Origin: Streptomyces hygroscopicus
GTDB lineage: Bacteria; Actinomycetota; Actinomycetes; Streptomycetales; Streptomycetaceae
DNA length: 64,000 nucleotides
Direction of reading: 5' to 3'
Assembly (NCBI GenBank): GCA_002021875.1
Contig: CP018627.1
Span: 9,734,001 to 9,798,000 of the forward strand
Shown here: positions 41,182 through 49,880 of the stretch, piece by piece
Layout: every line of letters starts with the position of its first letter
How positions within the stretch are numbered: the first letter of the stretch is position 1
The notes under the pieces: model-generated
Seen by the model: only the letters and a program-made list of their open reading frames with translations
What the model was told of the DNA's origin: nothing
Databases searched by the model: none
Position numbers and translations under genes: made by a program

Positions 41182-42541
41182 CACCACCGTGCCCCGCCGC
41201 GCGACGGCACCAGTGTCCTGTGGACGGAAGAGAGGCCATGACCACGGCGGCGATCGCCAAAGCGGCCGTCAGCGGGCCCACGACGTAGGCGATCAGTTCG
41301 ATGTCCGGTGGCCCACCCACCACCTTGTACTGCACGCCGGCGCTCAGATTGTGCAGAGCCGCCACGCCACCGGTTGTCGCGATCATCCGGCGACCGGCCA
41401 TCTTGCGCTGGAACAGCAGCAGTGCGCCCGTGGCGAGCATGACCAGCTCCACGATGCCTATCGCCATATTCACCACGATCAACCCGGTTGGTGCGGAGTG
41501 ATCTTGGACGTAGTCGATGGTTCTGGAGACCATGAACAGGAGCCCCGGAAGGCACAGCAGCGCCAGCACGATCGCGGCAGTCGCGGTCTTGCGCGCCTTG
41601 GACGTGGGATCCACCGGCGGGAGCGACGTCGTGCCGGACGTCGTGCCGGGCAGCGTCGGAGGCAGGGTGAGCCCGCCTCCTGGTGGCGTGTGCCCTGGTG
41701 CGTGGTCGAGTTGCCGCAGGGCCTGGGCGAGGTCGGCCGCGTTTCCGTACCGCTGGTCGGGATCCTTGTGCAGCAGAGCCAGCACCAGGTCGTCCCAGGC
41801 GGGTGGGATACCCGGCGACACCGAGCTGGGCGTGGGCGGTTCCTGGGTGAGGTGGGCCGAGAGGTAGCCCACGGTGTCGGGAGCCTGGAACGGCAGCCGT
41901 CCCGTGATCAGCTCGAAGAGCAGGCAGCCGAGCGCGTACAGGTCGCTGCGCGGTTCCGGGAAACCGCGGGCCTGTTCAGGGGCCATGTACGGGGGTGTGC
42001 CCACGATGAAGCCGGTCCGGGTGAGACGGTCCGCGGTCGCGTACGGGTCGGCACCGCGCGCGACGCCGAAGTCGAGGACCTTCACGATGCCGGAAGGCGT
42101 GATGAGGATGTTGGACGGTTTGACGTCCCGGTGCAGGACTCCGGCATCGTGGGCCTCCGCCAGCGCATCACATAGCTGCGCGCCCCACCGAGCCGCGTCC
42201 CGCAGGCTGACGACACCTCGGCGCAGCATCGCGTCCAGCCCCTCGCCCCGGACCAGCTCCATCACCAGGAACGGGGCCTTGTCGCCCTCGGCGCCGGTCT
42301 CGCCCAGGTCGTGGATGGTCACGATGTTGGGGTGCTGGAGCCGGGCGGTGATCCGGGCCTCGCGCAGGAACCTGGCGCGGGCCTCGTCGCCGTGGCTACC
42401 GCCACCGGCCAGCAGCGAGATCACCTTGACGGCGACGCGTCGCCCCAGCGACTCGTCCTGCGCCTCCCACACCTGCCCCATACCGCCCTCGCCGAGCTGC
42501 CGCACCATCCGGTACCGGCCCCCCAGTAGCTCATCCCGCAC
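41156..42541 (-). CDS. Membrane serine/threonine protein kinase
   Basis: A 461-residue PknB-type kinase. Gly-rich loop LGEGGMGQVWEA (17-22 core), Lys39 in RVAVKVISL, HRDVKPSN catalytic loop, DFGVARG and the APE-like YMAPEQARG are all intact. After ~280 there is a Pro/Thr linker, then three to four transmembrane helices (ATAAIVLALLCLPGLLFMVS; VNMAIGIVELVMLATGALLL; YVVGPLTAALAIAAVVMA) instead of PASTA repeats. So it is a cytoplasmic kinase with a polytopic membrane tail that may sense envelope state. GTG 42541 follows GGGGAGG. Divergent from the XRE gene. Confidence 0.92.
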   Translation of the reverse strand: MRDELLGGRYRMVRQLGEGGMGQVWEAQDESLGRRVAVKVISLLAGGGSHGDEARARFLREARITARLQHPNIVTIHDLGETGAEGDKAPFLVMELVRGEGLDAMLRRGVVSLRDAARWGAQLCDALAEAHDAGVLHRDVKPSNILITPSGIVKVLDFGVARGADPYATADRLTRTGFIVGTPPYMAPEQARGFPEPRSDLYALGCLLFELITGRLPFQAPDTVGYLSAHLTQEPPTPSSVSPGIPPAWDDLVLALLHKDPDQRYGNAADLAQALRQLDHAPGHTPPGGGLTLPPTLPGTTSGTTSLPPVDPTSKARKTATAAIVLALLCLPGLLFMVSRTIDYVQDHSAPTGLIVVNMAIGIVELVMLATGALLLFQRKMAGRRMIATTGGVAALHNLSAGVQYKVVGGPPDIELIAYVVGPLTAALAIAAVVMASLPSTGHWCRRAAGHGGVSGRSERR

Positions 42542-42755
42542 AGCCACGCCTCCCCGTTTCGACCACTTCAGCCCTCCCACCGGCGAGCCGGTGCATCGGG
42601 ATCATCGCGCAACCACGCGGATGCCGCCTAGAGGGTCCGCGAGAGCCTGGGCGATCTCCCGCGGGCGCTGTACGCGAACGCCCCGACGTAGCCGCCGTCG
42701 CACACCTCGCCCTTGGCTGCGCCCTCTCCCGATCGTGGCGGCGTACCGTGGCAGC

Positions 42756-43970
42756 GTGGCAAACGAAGACCTCGGGCGGACCCTGCGCCGCTTGCGCCGT
42801 CTGGCCTCCCTGACGCAAGAAGAGCTGGCCGAGCGCTCCGGCGTGTCCGTCGATGTGATCCGTCAACTCGAACAGGGGCGGAAACGGTCGGCACGCCTCC
42901 CCACGTTGCACGCGTTGGCGAACGGTCTCGGTGTGGAGCTGACCACGCTTCTGGGCGACCCGCCTGCCGTCTCCGCCACAGGCGAGAACGACGGACCCCG
43001 CTTCGTAGCGGTGCGCCGCGCCATCATGCCCCCGCTCTGGGGACCGGACCCGGAACCACCTGGGCCCGGCTTCTCGTCGGACCGTCTGCGCGAGCAGATC
43101 GCGGATGGCTGGACGCAGTACCACTCCGCCGAGTTCGACACGGTGATGAAGGCCCTGCCGGACTTGATCTCGGATGCGCGCACCGCCACGGCCTCGTCCA
43201 ACCACGACGACCGCAGGTCGGGTTTCGCGGCGCTGGGCAAAGCGCTTCAGCTTGCCGGACACGTCGCCGTGCGGATGGGCAAGACCGATCTCGCCCTCAT
43301 CAGCCTGGAGCGCGCGATAGAGGCTGCGGGGCAGTCCTCCGATCCGCTGCTTCCCGCGATGATCGTCAACTCCACGGCGTGGACTTACCAGCGGCAAGGC
43401 CGCTTGGACGACGCATTGAGCATCGCCCTCCGTGTCGCCGGTGACATGGCGAACGCGGGCCGTACCGACACGGCCGACGGCCTGAAGGTGTGGGGCGCGC
43501 TGACCATGAGCGCCGCCACGTCGGCCGCGCGAAGCGGTGACTACGAGCGCGCGGCAGCGATGATGGAGACGGCGGAGAAGGAAGCCGCCCGAGTCTCGAA
43601 GCTGCCCGACGGCGGCGACAACCGTATGGTCAGCGTCTTCAGCCCGTCGTCGGTCCGCATCGAACGGGTCAGGCTCGCAGTCCAGTACGGGCACCCGCGG
43701 GATGCCTTGGCACTGGCCAAGGGGATGCGGCTGAGCAAGGACACACCGCCCTCTTGGCGGACGTGGCTGCTACTGGACGTGGCCCGAGCCCACACGGACA
43801 TCGGCGACGCGGCCGGGGCGGTGAAGACCCTGGAGTCCCTGCGCCGGGTGGCGCCGACGTGGATGCAGCACCACACCTTGGCCGTGGCCATCGTGCGCGA
43901 CCTGTGGGCACTCCCCAACCACCCCCCGGGGCTAAGGCCGTTGGCGGAGTTCCTGGGGATCAGCGAATAG
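42756..43970 (+). CDS. XRE-family regulator with TPR-like domain
   Basis: A 404-residue protein: HTH at ~8-62 (LGRTLRRLRRLASLTQEELA; SGVSVDVIRQLEQG), then a long alpha-helical, TPR-like region (LGKALQLAGHVAVRMGKTDL; TAWTYQRQGRLDDALSIALR). This class of Streptomyces XRE regulators commonly sits beside small HATPase proteins, as here (44095). The GTG at 42756 has no clear ribosome site and TACCGT lies just upstream, so the mRNA may be leaderless. Ligand, possibly a peptide or small signal, is unknown. Confidence 0.88.
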   Translation: MANEDLGRTLRRLRRLASLTQEELAERSGVSVDVIRQLEQGRKRSARLPTLHALANGLGVELTTLLGDPPAVSATGENDGPRFVAVRRAIMPPLWGPDPEPPGPGFSSDRLREQIADGWTQYHSAEFDTVMKALPDLISDARTATASSNHDDRRSGFAALGKALQLAGHVAVRMGKTDLALISLERAIEAAGQSSDPLLPAMIVNSTAWTYQRQGRLDDALSIALRVAGDMANAGRTDTADGLKVWGALTMSAATSAARSGDYERAAAMMETAEKEAARVSKLPDGGDNRMVSVFSPSSVRIERVRLAVQYGHPRDALALAKGMRLSKDTPPSWRTWLLLDVARAHTDIGDAAGAVKTLESLRRVAPTWMQHHTLAVAIVRDLWALPNHPPGLRPLAEFLGISE

Positions 43971-44017
43971 CGTGGTGAAAGTGGGACGTTGCGCCCCTGT
44001 CAGCGTTCCCGGCATGT

Positions 44018-44031
44018 CGCTTACATAAGCG
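44018..44031. promoter_or_regulatory. CGCTTA-CA-TAAGCG palindrome before the HATPase gene
   Basis: A perfect 6-bp inverted repeat (44018-44023/44026-44031), with further TGT/ACA flanking symmetry, 63 bp upstream of the HATPase start and 47 bp after the XRE stop. Candidate site for the XRE regulator. Confidence 0.45.
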
Positions 44032-44094
44032 GACAGCGCCCCGGCGGCCGTGCGACCAGCCCGGGGGTTGGCCCATCTGGGGAAGCAGACCGAC

Positions 44095-44517
44095 ATGCCG
44101 CAACCTACAACGCGTGCCCGCCCGACCGGGCGTCCCGGGTACAGCGAGACTCTGCCGCGCGAGCCCGAGAGCGCCGCCACCGCCCGGCGCCTGGTGCGCG
44201 TCGCCTTATCCGTCTGGGGCCTGGACGACTTGGCCGAGGATGGCACCCTGATCATCTCCGAGTTGGTGACCAACACCGTCCGGCACGCGCGGAGAGAAAC
44301 CATCCGGGTCGTCATCGACCGCCCCGGGGCGGCACGGGTGCGGATCGGCGTTGTGGACTTCTCGAAGGTGCGCCCTGTGTGCGGGGAGCCGAACATCGGA
44401 GACGAGAACGGGCGCGGCTTGGCACTCGTGGGGACGCTGGCGAGGGACTGGGGCACCGAGCCGTTGCCGTGGGGCAAGCGGGTATGGGCAGAACTGGACG
44501 GGGAGGTACGGGGATGA
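44095..44517 (+). CDS. HATPase anti-sigma-like protein with a TTA codon
   Basis: A 140-residue GHKL-ATPase-fold protein of the RsbW/SpoIIAB-like type: N-box IISELVTNTVRHARRE, G1-like IGVVDFSK and G2-like DENGRGLALVGTLA. Such proteins bind anti-sigma antagonists or sigma factors. Leu38 is encoded by TTA (44206-44208), the rare codon read by the bldA tRNA, so production should be tied to development. ATG 44095 is used. Its TGA overlaps the ATG at 44514 of a truncated downstream gene, and the XRE gene lies upstream in the same orientation. Confidence 0.88.
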   Translation: MPQPTTRARPTGRPGYSETLPREPESAATARRLVRVALSVWGLDDLAEDGTLIISELVTNTVRHARRETIRVVIDRPGAARVRIGVVDFSKVRPVCGEPNIGDENGRGLALVGTLARDWGTEPLPWGKRVWAELDGEVRG

Positions 44518-44604
44518 GTACGCGCGCAGTGATCGGGCACGAGACGTGGACCCTGCAGCCCGACCGAGAGCCGGACGCCGAGCCGACGACGTACGCGACG
44601 GAGT
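44514..44604 (+). pseudogene. Start of a truncated small gene
   Basis: An ATG overlapping the HATPase stop begins MSTRAVIGHETWTLQPDREP then DAEPTTYATE, resembling the N terminus of small proteins that often follow XRE/HATPase pairs in Streptomyces (a DUF7848-like opening). After about 30 residues the similarity ends at the base of a 23-bp hairpin and the frame stays open for over 1 kb without sense. It appears cut off. Confidence 0.4.
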
Positions 44605-44654
44605 CGCCCCGACCGGCCGGTGCCGGCGATGGCCGGTACCGGCCGGTCGGGGCG
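44605..44654. terminator. 23-bp near-perfect hairpin
   Basis: Positions 44605-44627 pair with 44632-44654 around a GATG loop, with a single G/T mispair. The core arms are CCGACCGGCCGG and CCGGCCGGTCGG. It has no U-tract. Either a very strong terminator or the end of an inserted element, because the small gene before it stops abruptly here. Confidence 0.5.
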
Positions 44655-44673
44655 GTTGTGCGTCTGCCGGCCA

Positions 44674-44714
44674 CCGCTCATCGAGGAGGGTCGGGACCTG
44701 TCCTCGATGAGCGG
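44674..44714. terminator. Second hairpin, 14-bp perfect stem
   Basis: CCGCTCATCGAGGA (44674-44687) pairs perfectly with TCCTCGATGAGCGG (44701-44714), 13-nt loop, 50 bp before the end of the convergent hydrolase. Likely a bidirectional terminator with the preceding hairpin. Confidence 0.5.
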
Positions 44715-44764
44715 CATGCCGGCCGACATCAGCTACCGTCTGCTGCCGGTCTGACGGCCCGGCC

Positions 44765-45499
44765 TCACTTCAGATGCCGGGTGAAGAACTGGGCCGCGGC
44801 GTCTCCCGCGAACTGCGGGACGCCGGTGTGCCCGCCCATGTTGGCGTGCAGGGACTTCTCCTTGGAGCTGAAGGCGTCGAACAGGTCCAGGGCCGCCTGC
44901 CGGTGGTTGCCTTCGTCGTCCCACTGCAGCAGGACGTGCAGTGGAACAGTGACCTGCCGGGCCTCCTCGAACATGGCGCGAGGCACGAAACTCCCGGCAA
45001 AGAGACCGGCGGCCACGATGCGCGGCTCGACTGCCGCCAGCCGGATGCCGATGGAGATCACTCCTCCCGAGTACCCGACCGGGCCGCCGATCTCGGGCAG
45101 TGAAAGGAGGGCGTCGAGGGCGGCCTGCCATTCCGGGACTGCCTTTTCGACCAGCGGGAGGACGAGGGCGTCGACGATCTCGTCGCTGACCGGCTCGCCG
45201 GCGTCCATCGTCCGGCGCAGGTCGGCGCGGGCCTGCTCGGCGGCGGGCCAACGGGGCCGGTCGCCGCTTCCGGGGAGCTCGATGGTGGCCGTGGCGAAGC
45301 CGTCCGCCGCGGAGTGCCGGGCGCGGGCCACCAGTCGGGGGTACATCTTGCGCAGCCCGAGGGGAGGGTGGCCGAGCAGGATCAGCGGCACCGGTGCGGA
45401 TGCTGATGCGGGTGTCCACAGGATGCCGGGGATCTCGCCGAGGGTGAATTCGCGCTCGAGGACGCCGTCGTCGAGGCGCTGTTCGGAAGTGAATCGCAT
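44765..45499 (-). CDS. Alpha/beta hydrolase
   Basis: A 244-residue alpha/beta hydrolase of the dienelactone-hydrolase-like group: LILLGHPPLGLRKMYPRLVA, ATIELPGSGDRP, nucleophile elbow VGYSGGVIS, and a C-terminal HANMGGHTGVPQFAGD with the likely catalytic His. Function is not assignable beyond esterase-type. ATG 45499 is preceded by GAAAGG. The leader carries two distant inverted copies of CGTGAACG (45522-45529 and CGTTCACG 45592-45599), the same octamer as in the LacI-type operator at 7.2 kb. The rest of 45500-45798 holds GC-rich hairpins (45667-45683 and following) and no gene. Confidence 0.8.
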   Translation of the reverse strand: MRFTSEQRLDDGVLEREFTLGEIPGILWTPASASAPVPLILLGHPPLGLRKMYPRLVARARHSAADGFATATIELPGSGDRPRWPAAEQARADLRRTMDAGEPVSDEIVDALVLPLVEKAVPEWQAALDALLSLPEIGGPVGYSGGVISIGIRLAAVEPRIVAAGLFAGSFVPRAMFEEARQVTVPLHVLLQWDDEGNHRQAALDLFDAFSSKEKSLHANMGGHTGVPQFAGDAAAQFFTRHLK

Positions 45500-45798
45500 G
45501 GTCGTGCCTTTCGGGAGGGCTCGTGAACGGCGCTCCCGGACGACCTATCGCCCGACCGTGACCCCGGAGGGGAGCACCCATGTCGTTACTGCGTTCACGG
45601 GTACCACCTCCTCGATCTCTCGCACGGCCGCTGGAAAAGTAGCAGTGGTCGCCGTGGGCCGCCAATGGGTTTTTGCCAAACCCGCCCGGCCCCGGGCGGT
45701 GCCACTGGGCGGGTGCCGGGCGCCGGGGCATCCGCGGTCGGTCCGGTCACTCTCGTGGTTCGGCGGGCCGTCCGCGGGTGCCCCCGGCGCAGCGGGGT

Positions 45799-47082
45799 TC
45801 AGGCGGATGTGGTGGTCGAGGCCGTGTCGGTGCGGGGCTGCCGGCCGGTCGTCGTGTCCAGGGCCGGGGGCTCGTCACCCCGTTCCTCGGGGAGCTTCAG
45901 CAGGAGTGTCAGCACGAAGGCGACCAGGTAGAGGGCGAGGAAGATCAGGGTGACTCCGCCGGCGCCGACGAGGGGGAAGAAGAGGCTGGCGAGTGCCGGG
46001 CCGACGAAGGCCGCGCCGCCCGCGCCCAGGTTGAGCAGGGCCATGGAACCGCCCTTGTTCTCCGGCGCCATCGACGGGATGAGCGCCGAGATGGGGACGA
46101 ATCCGGCGAGGGTCGCCCCGTAGAACATCCCCGCGAGCACCGCGACCCAGTAGTAGTCCGCGCCGAGCCAGGTCGGTACGAAGTACAGCGTCGTGACGCT
46201 GATCGCGCAGCCCAGCGCGCCGAAGCCCGCGATGGTCGTGCGCCAGCCGATGCGGTCGGAGAGGACGCCGAAGATGAGGTTGAAGAAGATGTTGGTGCCG
46301 TAGATGATCGCCAGCAGCTGGAGCCACTTGTCCTCGCCGAAGCCGACGTCGTCGGAGAAGATCCGCGGCAGGTACACCAGCATGCCGAACTCCGGGGCCG
46401 TGTTGATGACCCGGACCAGGCAGCCCACCAGCACGCGCGGATGGGTCCAGATGATGGAGACGGAGTTGAGCAGGCTCTGGCCGGTGGTGACCTCCGGCGG
46501 CGCCATCCGGTCACCGCCGGGCCTCCTGCGGGCGCCGACCAGGGCGATGGCGCCGCCGAGGAGGATGAGGGCGAGTGCCGACCACAGCGTGCCCAGGCGG
46601 CCGAACGAGGGGATCGTCAGGCTCGACCACAGCGAGCCGAGGGTGGGCAGGCCGCCGGTGAAGGCGAAGTAGAACCATCCCACCGCGGTGCCCAGCCGGG
46701 CCTTCGGTGCCGTGTTGGTGATCCATACCAGGAAGCCGAACGCGAAGAGCGGGTAGCCGAAGCCCCGGATGCCGTAGAAGAGCAACATCAGCGGGTAGTT
46801 CTCGATGCCCAGCGCGAAGAGCAGGTACGCGGCGTCGAAGACGGCCCAGATCACCAGGCCCGTCCACATCACCCGGCGCGGCCCCCACACCTGGCAGAGC
46901 GCACCGGAGAACCACGACGCCAGCATGACGGCGATGCCGTACACCGTGATGACGTACCCGGCCCGCACGTCCGTCGCCGCGCCGTGGTCGGCCATGTACG
47001 GGGCGATGAACCCGGCTTCGACACCATCGCCGATCATGAACAGGAGTACGCCCAGATAGCCCAGGATCAAGGGTTTCGGCAT
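45799..47082 (-). CDS. Polyol-type MFS permease (RbtT/DalT/CsbX family)
   Basis: A 427-residue, 12-helix major facilitator most like the RbtT/DalT/CsbX polyol/sugar permeases: helix 1 LGYLGVLLFMIGDGVEAGFI, YYWVAVLAGMFYGATLAGF and SMAPENKGGSMALLNLGAGG are typical. It should import the carbon source of the divergent operon. It is on the same strand as DeoR, 107 bp downstream of its stop, with its own palindrome (47150-47166). The leader also offers GGAG near 47112. Confidence 0.88.
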   Translation of the reverse strand: MPKPLILGYLGVLLFMIGDGVEAGFIAPYMADHGAATDVRAGYVITVYGIAVMLASWFSGALCQVWGPRRVMWTGLVIWAVFDAAYLLFALGIENYPLMLLFYGIRGFGYPLFAFGFLVWITNTAPKARLGTAVGWFYFAFTGGLPTLGSLWSSLTIPSFGRLGTLWSALALILLGGAIALVGARRRPGGDRMAPPEVTTGQSLLNSVSIIWTHPRVLVGCLVRVINTAPEFGMLVYLPRIFSDDVGFGEDKWLQLLAIIYGTNIFFNLIFGVLSDRIGWRTTIAGFGALGCAISVTTLYFVPTWLGADYYWVAVLAGMFYGATLAGFVPISALIPSMAPENKGGSMALLNLGAGGAAFVGPALASLFFPLVGAGGVTLIFLALYLVAFVLTLLLKLPEERGDEPPALDTTTGRQPRTDTASTTTSA

Positions 47083-47149
47083 CGCTCGACCTCCACTCTG
47101 CGGTGATGTAAGGAGTACGACCGCAGATACTCAAGCGCGTCGAGAGAAA

Positions 47150-47166
47150 TATCAAGAGTCTTGGTA
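47150..47166. promoter_or_regulatory. Palindrome upstream of the permease gene
   Basis: TATCAAGA-G-TCTTGGTA (7 of 8 positions symmetric) lies 68 bp upstream of the permease start in an AT-rich stretch. Possible operator for DeoR or a global regulator. Confidence 0.4.
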
Positions 47167-47189
47167 AAGATATCGGGATCGAGTGGTAA

Positions 47190-47979
47190 CTACTCCGTCT
47201 CGATGACCCGCACATCCGTCAGCTCCCGCATCTCCCGCACCAGCTCCTCGTCCACCGGACCGGTCAGCAGAACGTGGTCGAAGGAGTCCACGCCCTCGAG
47301 CTGGTGCAGCGCGCGACGGCCCACCTTGCTGTGGTCCATGAGCAGCACGCTCGTCGCGCCCGCCTGCCGGGTCGCCCGCTTGATGCTGACGATCTCCTGC
47401 TCCTGGTGGAACGTCATGCCCGCGGTCATCGCGGAGGTGGAGAGCACGCTCAGATCGACGGAGATGCCGCCGATCATGTCCATCGCCGGCAGGCCGATCC
47501 ATGAGTCATGGGTGCGCGAGTACTCGCCGCCCACACAGATCAGCCGGATGCCCTCGGCGCCCCTCAGCTCCTCGGTGATCAGGCGGTAGTTGGTCACCAC
47601 GGTCAGCGGTCCCACCTCGGGCAACAGCCGCGCCAGAGCCAGCGCCGAGGTCGAGTCGTCCAGCATCACCGACATCCCCGGGGCCACGAACGGCAGGGCG
47701 GCGCGGGCCAGCGCCCGCTTCTCGTCGGCGTGTGCGTGCAGCCGGAAGTCGGAACTGGACTCGAAGACCATCGAGGGCTGCGCGGAGACGCCGCCGTGGT
47801 ACTTGCGCAGGATGCCGCGGTCCGCCAGCTCGGCGATGTCCCGGTGGACCGTCATCAGGCTGACGCCGGTCAGTTCGACCAGTTCGGCGACGGTGGCGTC
47901 CCCCCGGGCCAGAACGTGGTCGACGATCACTTGGTGCCGCTGCTGCCGCGCGCCGCGCGACGACGGGGGAGTAGTCATG
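47190..47979 (-). CDS. DeoR-family regulator of the sugar operon
   Basis: A 262-residue DeoR repressor. N-terminal winged HTH RHQVIVDHVLARGDATVAEL then TGVSLMTVHRDIAELADRGI; the C-terminal sensor domain has MLDDSTSALALARLLPEV, VVTNYRLITEELRG and LLMDHSKVGRRALHQL, as in phosphosugar-sensing DeoR proteins. It should repress both the divergent operon and the permease and be released by a phosphorylated intermediate. ATG 47979 is used; an ATG at 47988 is possible. Divergent from the HAD gene (155 bp). Confidence 0.9.
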
Positions 47980-48003
47980 CCCCCCATCCTGCCGTGTTTA
48001 TTT

Positions 48004-48033
48004 CTCACATAGAACCAGTGACAACTCACGTAG
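48004..48033. promoter_or_regulatory. Direct-repeat operator CTCACRTAG
   Basis: CTCACATAG (48004-48012) and CTCACGTAG (48025-48033) repeat at exactly 21 bp (two helical turns) between the divergent DeoR and HAD genes. Direct repeats are the usual form of DeoR operators. Confidence 0.5.
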
Positions 48034-48134
48034 CCAATGTTAATTTCGCTGTGCCGGACACCGCCGGGTGCGACGGACACCTCCCGGTGCTCCGGCACAG
48101 CCAGAGATCATCAGCCAGGAGATCAGGGGTACGC

Positions 48135-48803
48135 ATGGCCGACGCAGTGGTCTTCGACATGGACGGCGTACTGGTGGAGAGCGAGCATCTGTGGGAAGAG
48201 CTGTGGGCCGCGTACGCCGCCGCACGCGGCCGCGCGTGGGGCCCGGATCAAACGCGCGACGTCCAGGGGATGAGCGCCCCCGAGTGGGCCGCCTACCTCA
48301 CCCGGTTCTGCGGGGCGGGTGACTCCGCGGCAAGCACCGAGGAGGTCGTGGTCGACGGCATGGTCCAGGCGCTGGCCGACGGCCGCATCGGCCTGCTGCC
48401 CGGAGCGCGAGAGATGATCACCGCCACCGCCGAGCTCGCACCCGTCGCGCTCGCCTCCTCCGCGCCGCGCCGGGTCATCGACGCCGTCCTCGCCCACCAT
48501 GGTGTCGACCACCACTTCAAGGCGACCGTCTCCAGCGCCGAGGTGGAGCGCGGAAAGCCGAGCCCGGACGTCTATCTGGCCGCCGCCCGCGCCCTCGGCG
48601 TGGCCCCGGAGCGCTGTCTGGCGGTGGAGGACTCCAGCAACGGACTGCGCGCCGCCGCGGCCGCCGGGATGACCGTGGTGGCCATCCCCAATCCGCAGTA
48701 CCCACCCGCCGACGACGCCCTCGCGGCCGCCGCCTACCGTTCTGCGGACCACCATGCCGTACGTGACTTCCTGCTCAGCAGGCTCGACACCCGAGGGGAG
48801 TGA
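48135..48803 (+). CDS. HAD-family phosphatase (beta-PGM-like)
   Basis: A 222-residue haloacid-dehalogenase-type hydrolase of the beta-phosphoglucomutase/sugar phosphatase branch: motif I VVFDMDGVLVESE, motif II VALASSAPRR, motif III Lys in ERGKPSPDVY, motif IV LAVEDSSNGLRAA. It would dephosphorylate or isomerise a sugar phosphate. ATG 48135 follows AGGGG. First gene of the operon; the next starts seven bases after its stop. Confidence 0.9.
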   Translation: MADAVVFDMDGVLVESEHLWEELWAAYAAARGRAWGPDQTRDVQGMSAPEWAAYLTRFCGAGDSAASTEEVVVDGMVQALADGRIGLLPGAREMITATAELAPVALASSAPRRVIDAVLAHHGVDHHFKATVSSAEVERGKPSPDVYLAAARALGVAPERCLAVEDSSNGLRAAAAAGMTVVAIPNPQYPPADDALAAAAYRSADHHAVRDFLLSRLDTRGE

Positions 48804-48809
48804 CCCGAC

Positions 48810-49880
48810 ATGACCGCGGTCCTGGTATCCGGCGACGATTTCATCGCCCCCGAACTCTTCGCCGCCGCTCTGAGCGAGAGCCTGCCCTCCGCCGGGCTGA
48901 GCTTCCGCACGCTGCGCACCCGCTGGCCGAACGAACCCTTCGGCCCGGTGGGCGCCGACGGGCAGGGGAACGGGGGTGTGAAGGAGGCCAGCGGCACCGA
49001 GGAGCAGGTGCTGGAGGCGCTCGGCGACGCGAGTGTCGCCCTGACCCAGATGGCTCCGTTCACCTCCCGTGTCATCCGCGAGTCGCCCCATCTGAAGTTC
49101 ATCGGCGTGGCCCGCGGTGGCCCGGTCAACGTGGACCTGGCCGCCGCCACCGCCGCCGGGATACCCGTCACCTTCACGCCGGGCCGCAACGCCGCCGCTG
49201 CCGCCGAATTCACCGTCGGCCTGATCCTCGCCGCCATGCGCCACCTCACCTTCGCCGACGCGGCCCTCAAGGAGGGCACATGGCGCGGTGACTACTACGC
49301 CTACGAGAACGCGGGGCTGGAGCTCGACGGCGCCACCGTCGGCCTCGTCGGGTACGGAGCCATCGGCTCGATCGTGGCCCGTGTGCTGCGTGCCTTCGGC
49401 GCACACGTCCTCGTCTCCGATCCGTACACGGAGCCGGCCCGGGCGCGGGCCGACGGTGTCGAGCTCACCAGCCTGGACGACCTGCTGCGGCGCAGCTCCG
49501 TCGTGAGCCTGCACGCCCGTGTCACCCCCGAGACCCGGCATCTGCTGAACGCCGGCAACCTCGCGCTCCTGCCCGAGGGCGCCATCCTCGTCAACTCGGC
49601 CCGCGGCGAGCTGCTCGACTACGCCCCGCTGCCCGGCCTGCTGGAGTCCGGCCGGCTCGGCGCGCTCGCCCTGGACGTCTACGACATCGAGCCGCCCCCG
49701 GCCGACTGGCCGCTGCACAAGGCCCCCCATGTCATCACCACGCCACATCTGGCGGGATCCACCCGGCAGACCGCCGACCGGGCCGCGCTGATCACCGCTG
49801 CCGAGGCCGCCCGCTTCCTGCGCGGCGAACCGCTGCGGCACGTGGCCAATCCGGAGGTGCTGACCGGGAGCCGGCCATGA
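48810..49880 (+). CDS. D-2-hydroxyacid dehydrogenase
   Basis: A 356-residue NAD-dependent D-2-hydroxyacid dehydrogenase. Rossmann motif VGLVGYGAIGSIVAR, catalytic Arg in VNSARGELLDYA, Glu near DIEPPP and His in HLAGSTRQT. It oxidises or reduces a 2-hydroxyacid/phosphoglycerate-like substrate, and its presence in a kinase/isomerase operon suggests an acid sugar or sugar phosphate. ATG 48810 has GGGGAG upstream. The stop overlaps the FGGY start by four bases (ATGA). Confidence 0.9.
   Translation: MTAVLVSGDDFIAPELFAAALSESLPSAGLSFRTLRTRWPNEPFGPVGADGQGNGGVKEASGTEEQVLEALGDASVALTQMAPFTSRVIRESPHLKFIGVARGGPVNVDLAAATAAGIPVTFTPGRNAAAAAEFTVGLILAAMRHLTFADAALKEGTWRGDYYAYENAGLELDGATVGLVGYGAIGSIVARVLRAFGAHVLVSDPYTEPARARADGVELTSLDDLLRRSSVVSLHARVTPETRHLLNAGNLALLPEGAILVNSARGELLDYAPLPGLLESGRLGALALDVYDIEPPPADWPLHKAPHVITTPHLAGSTRQTADRAALITAAEAARFLRGEPLRHVANPEVLTGSRP

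Noticed and set aside
43989..45953. A 654-codon plus-strand frame through the HATPase 3' end and the hydrolase
   Set aside because: The frame has no folded-domain signal beyond the first ~30 residues after 44514 and runs antisense to the hydrolase.
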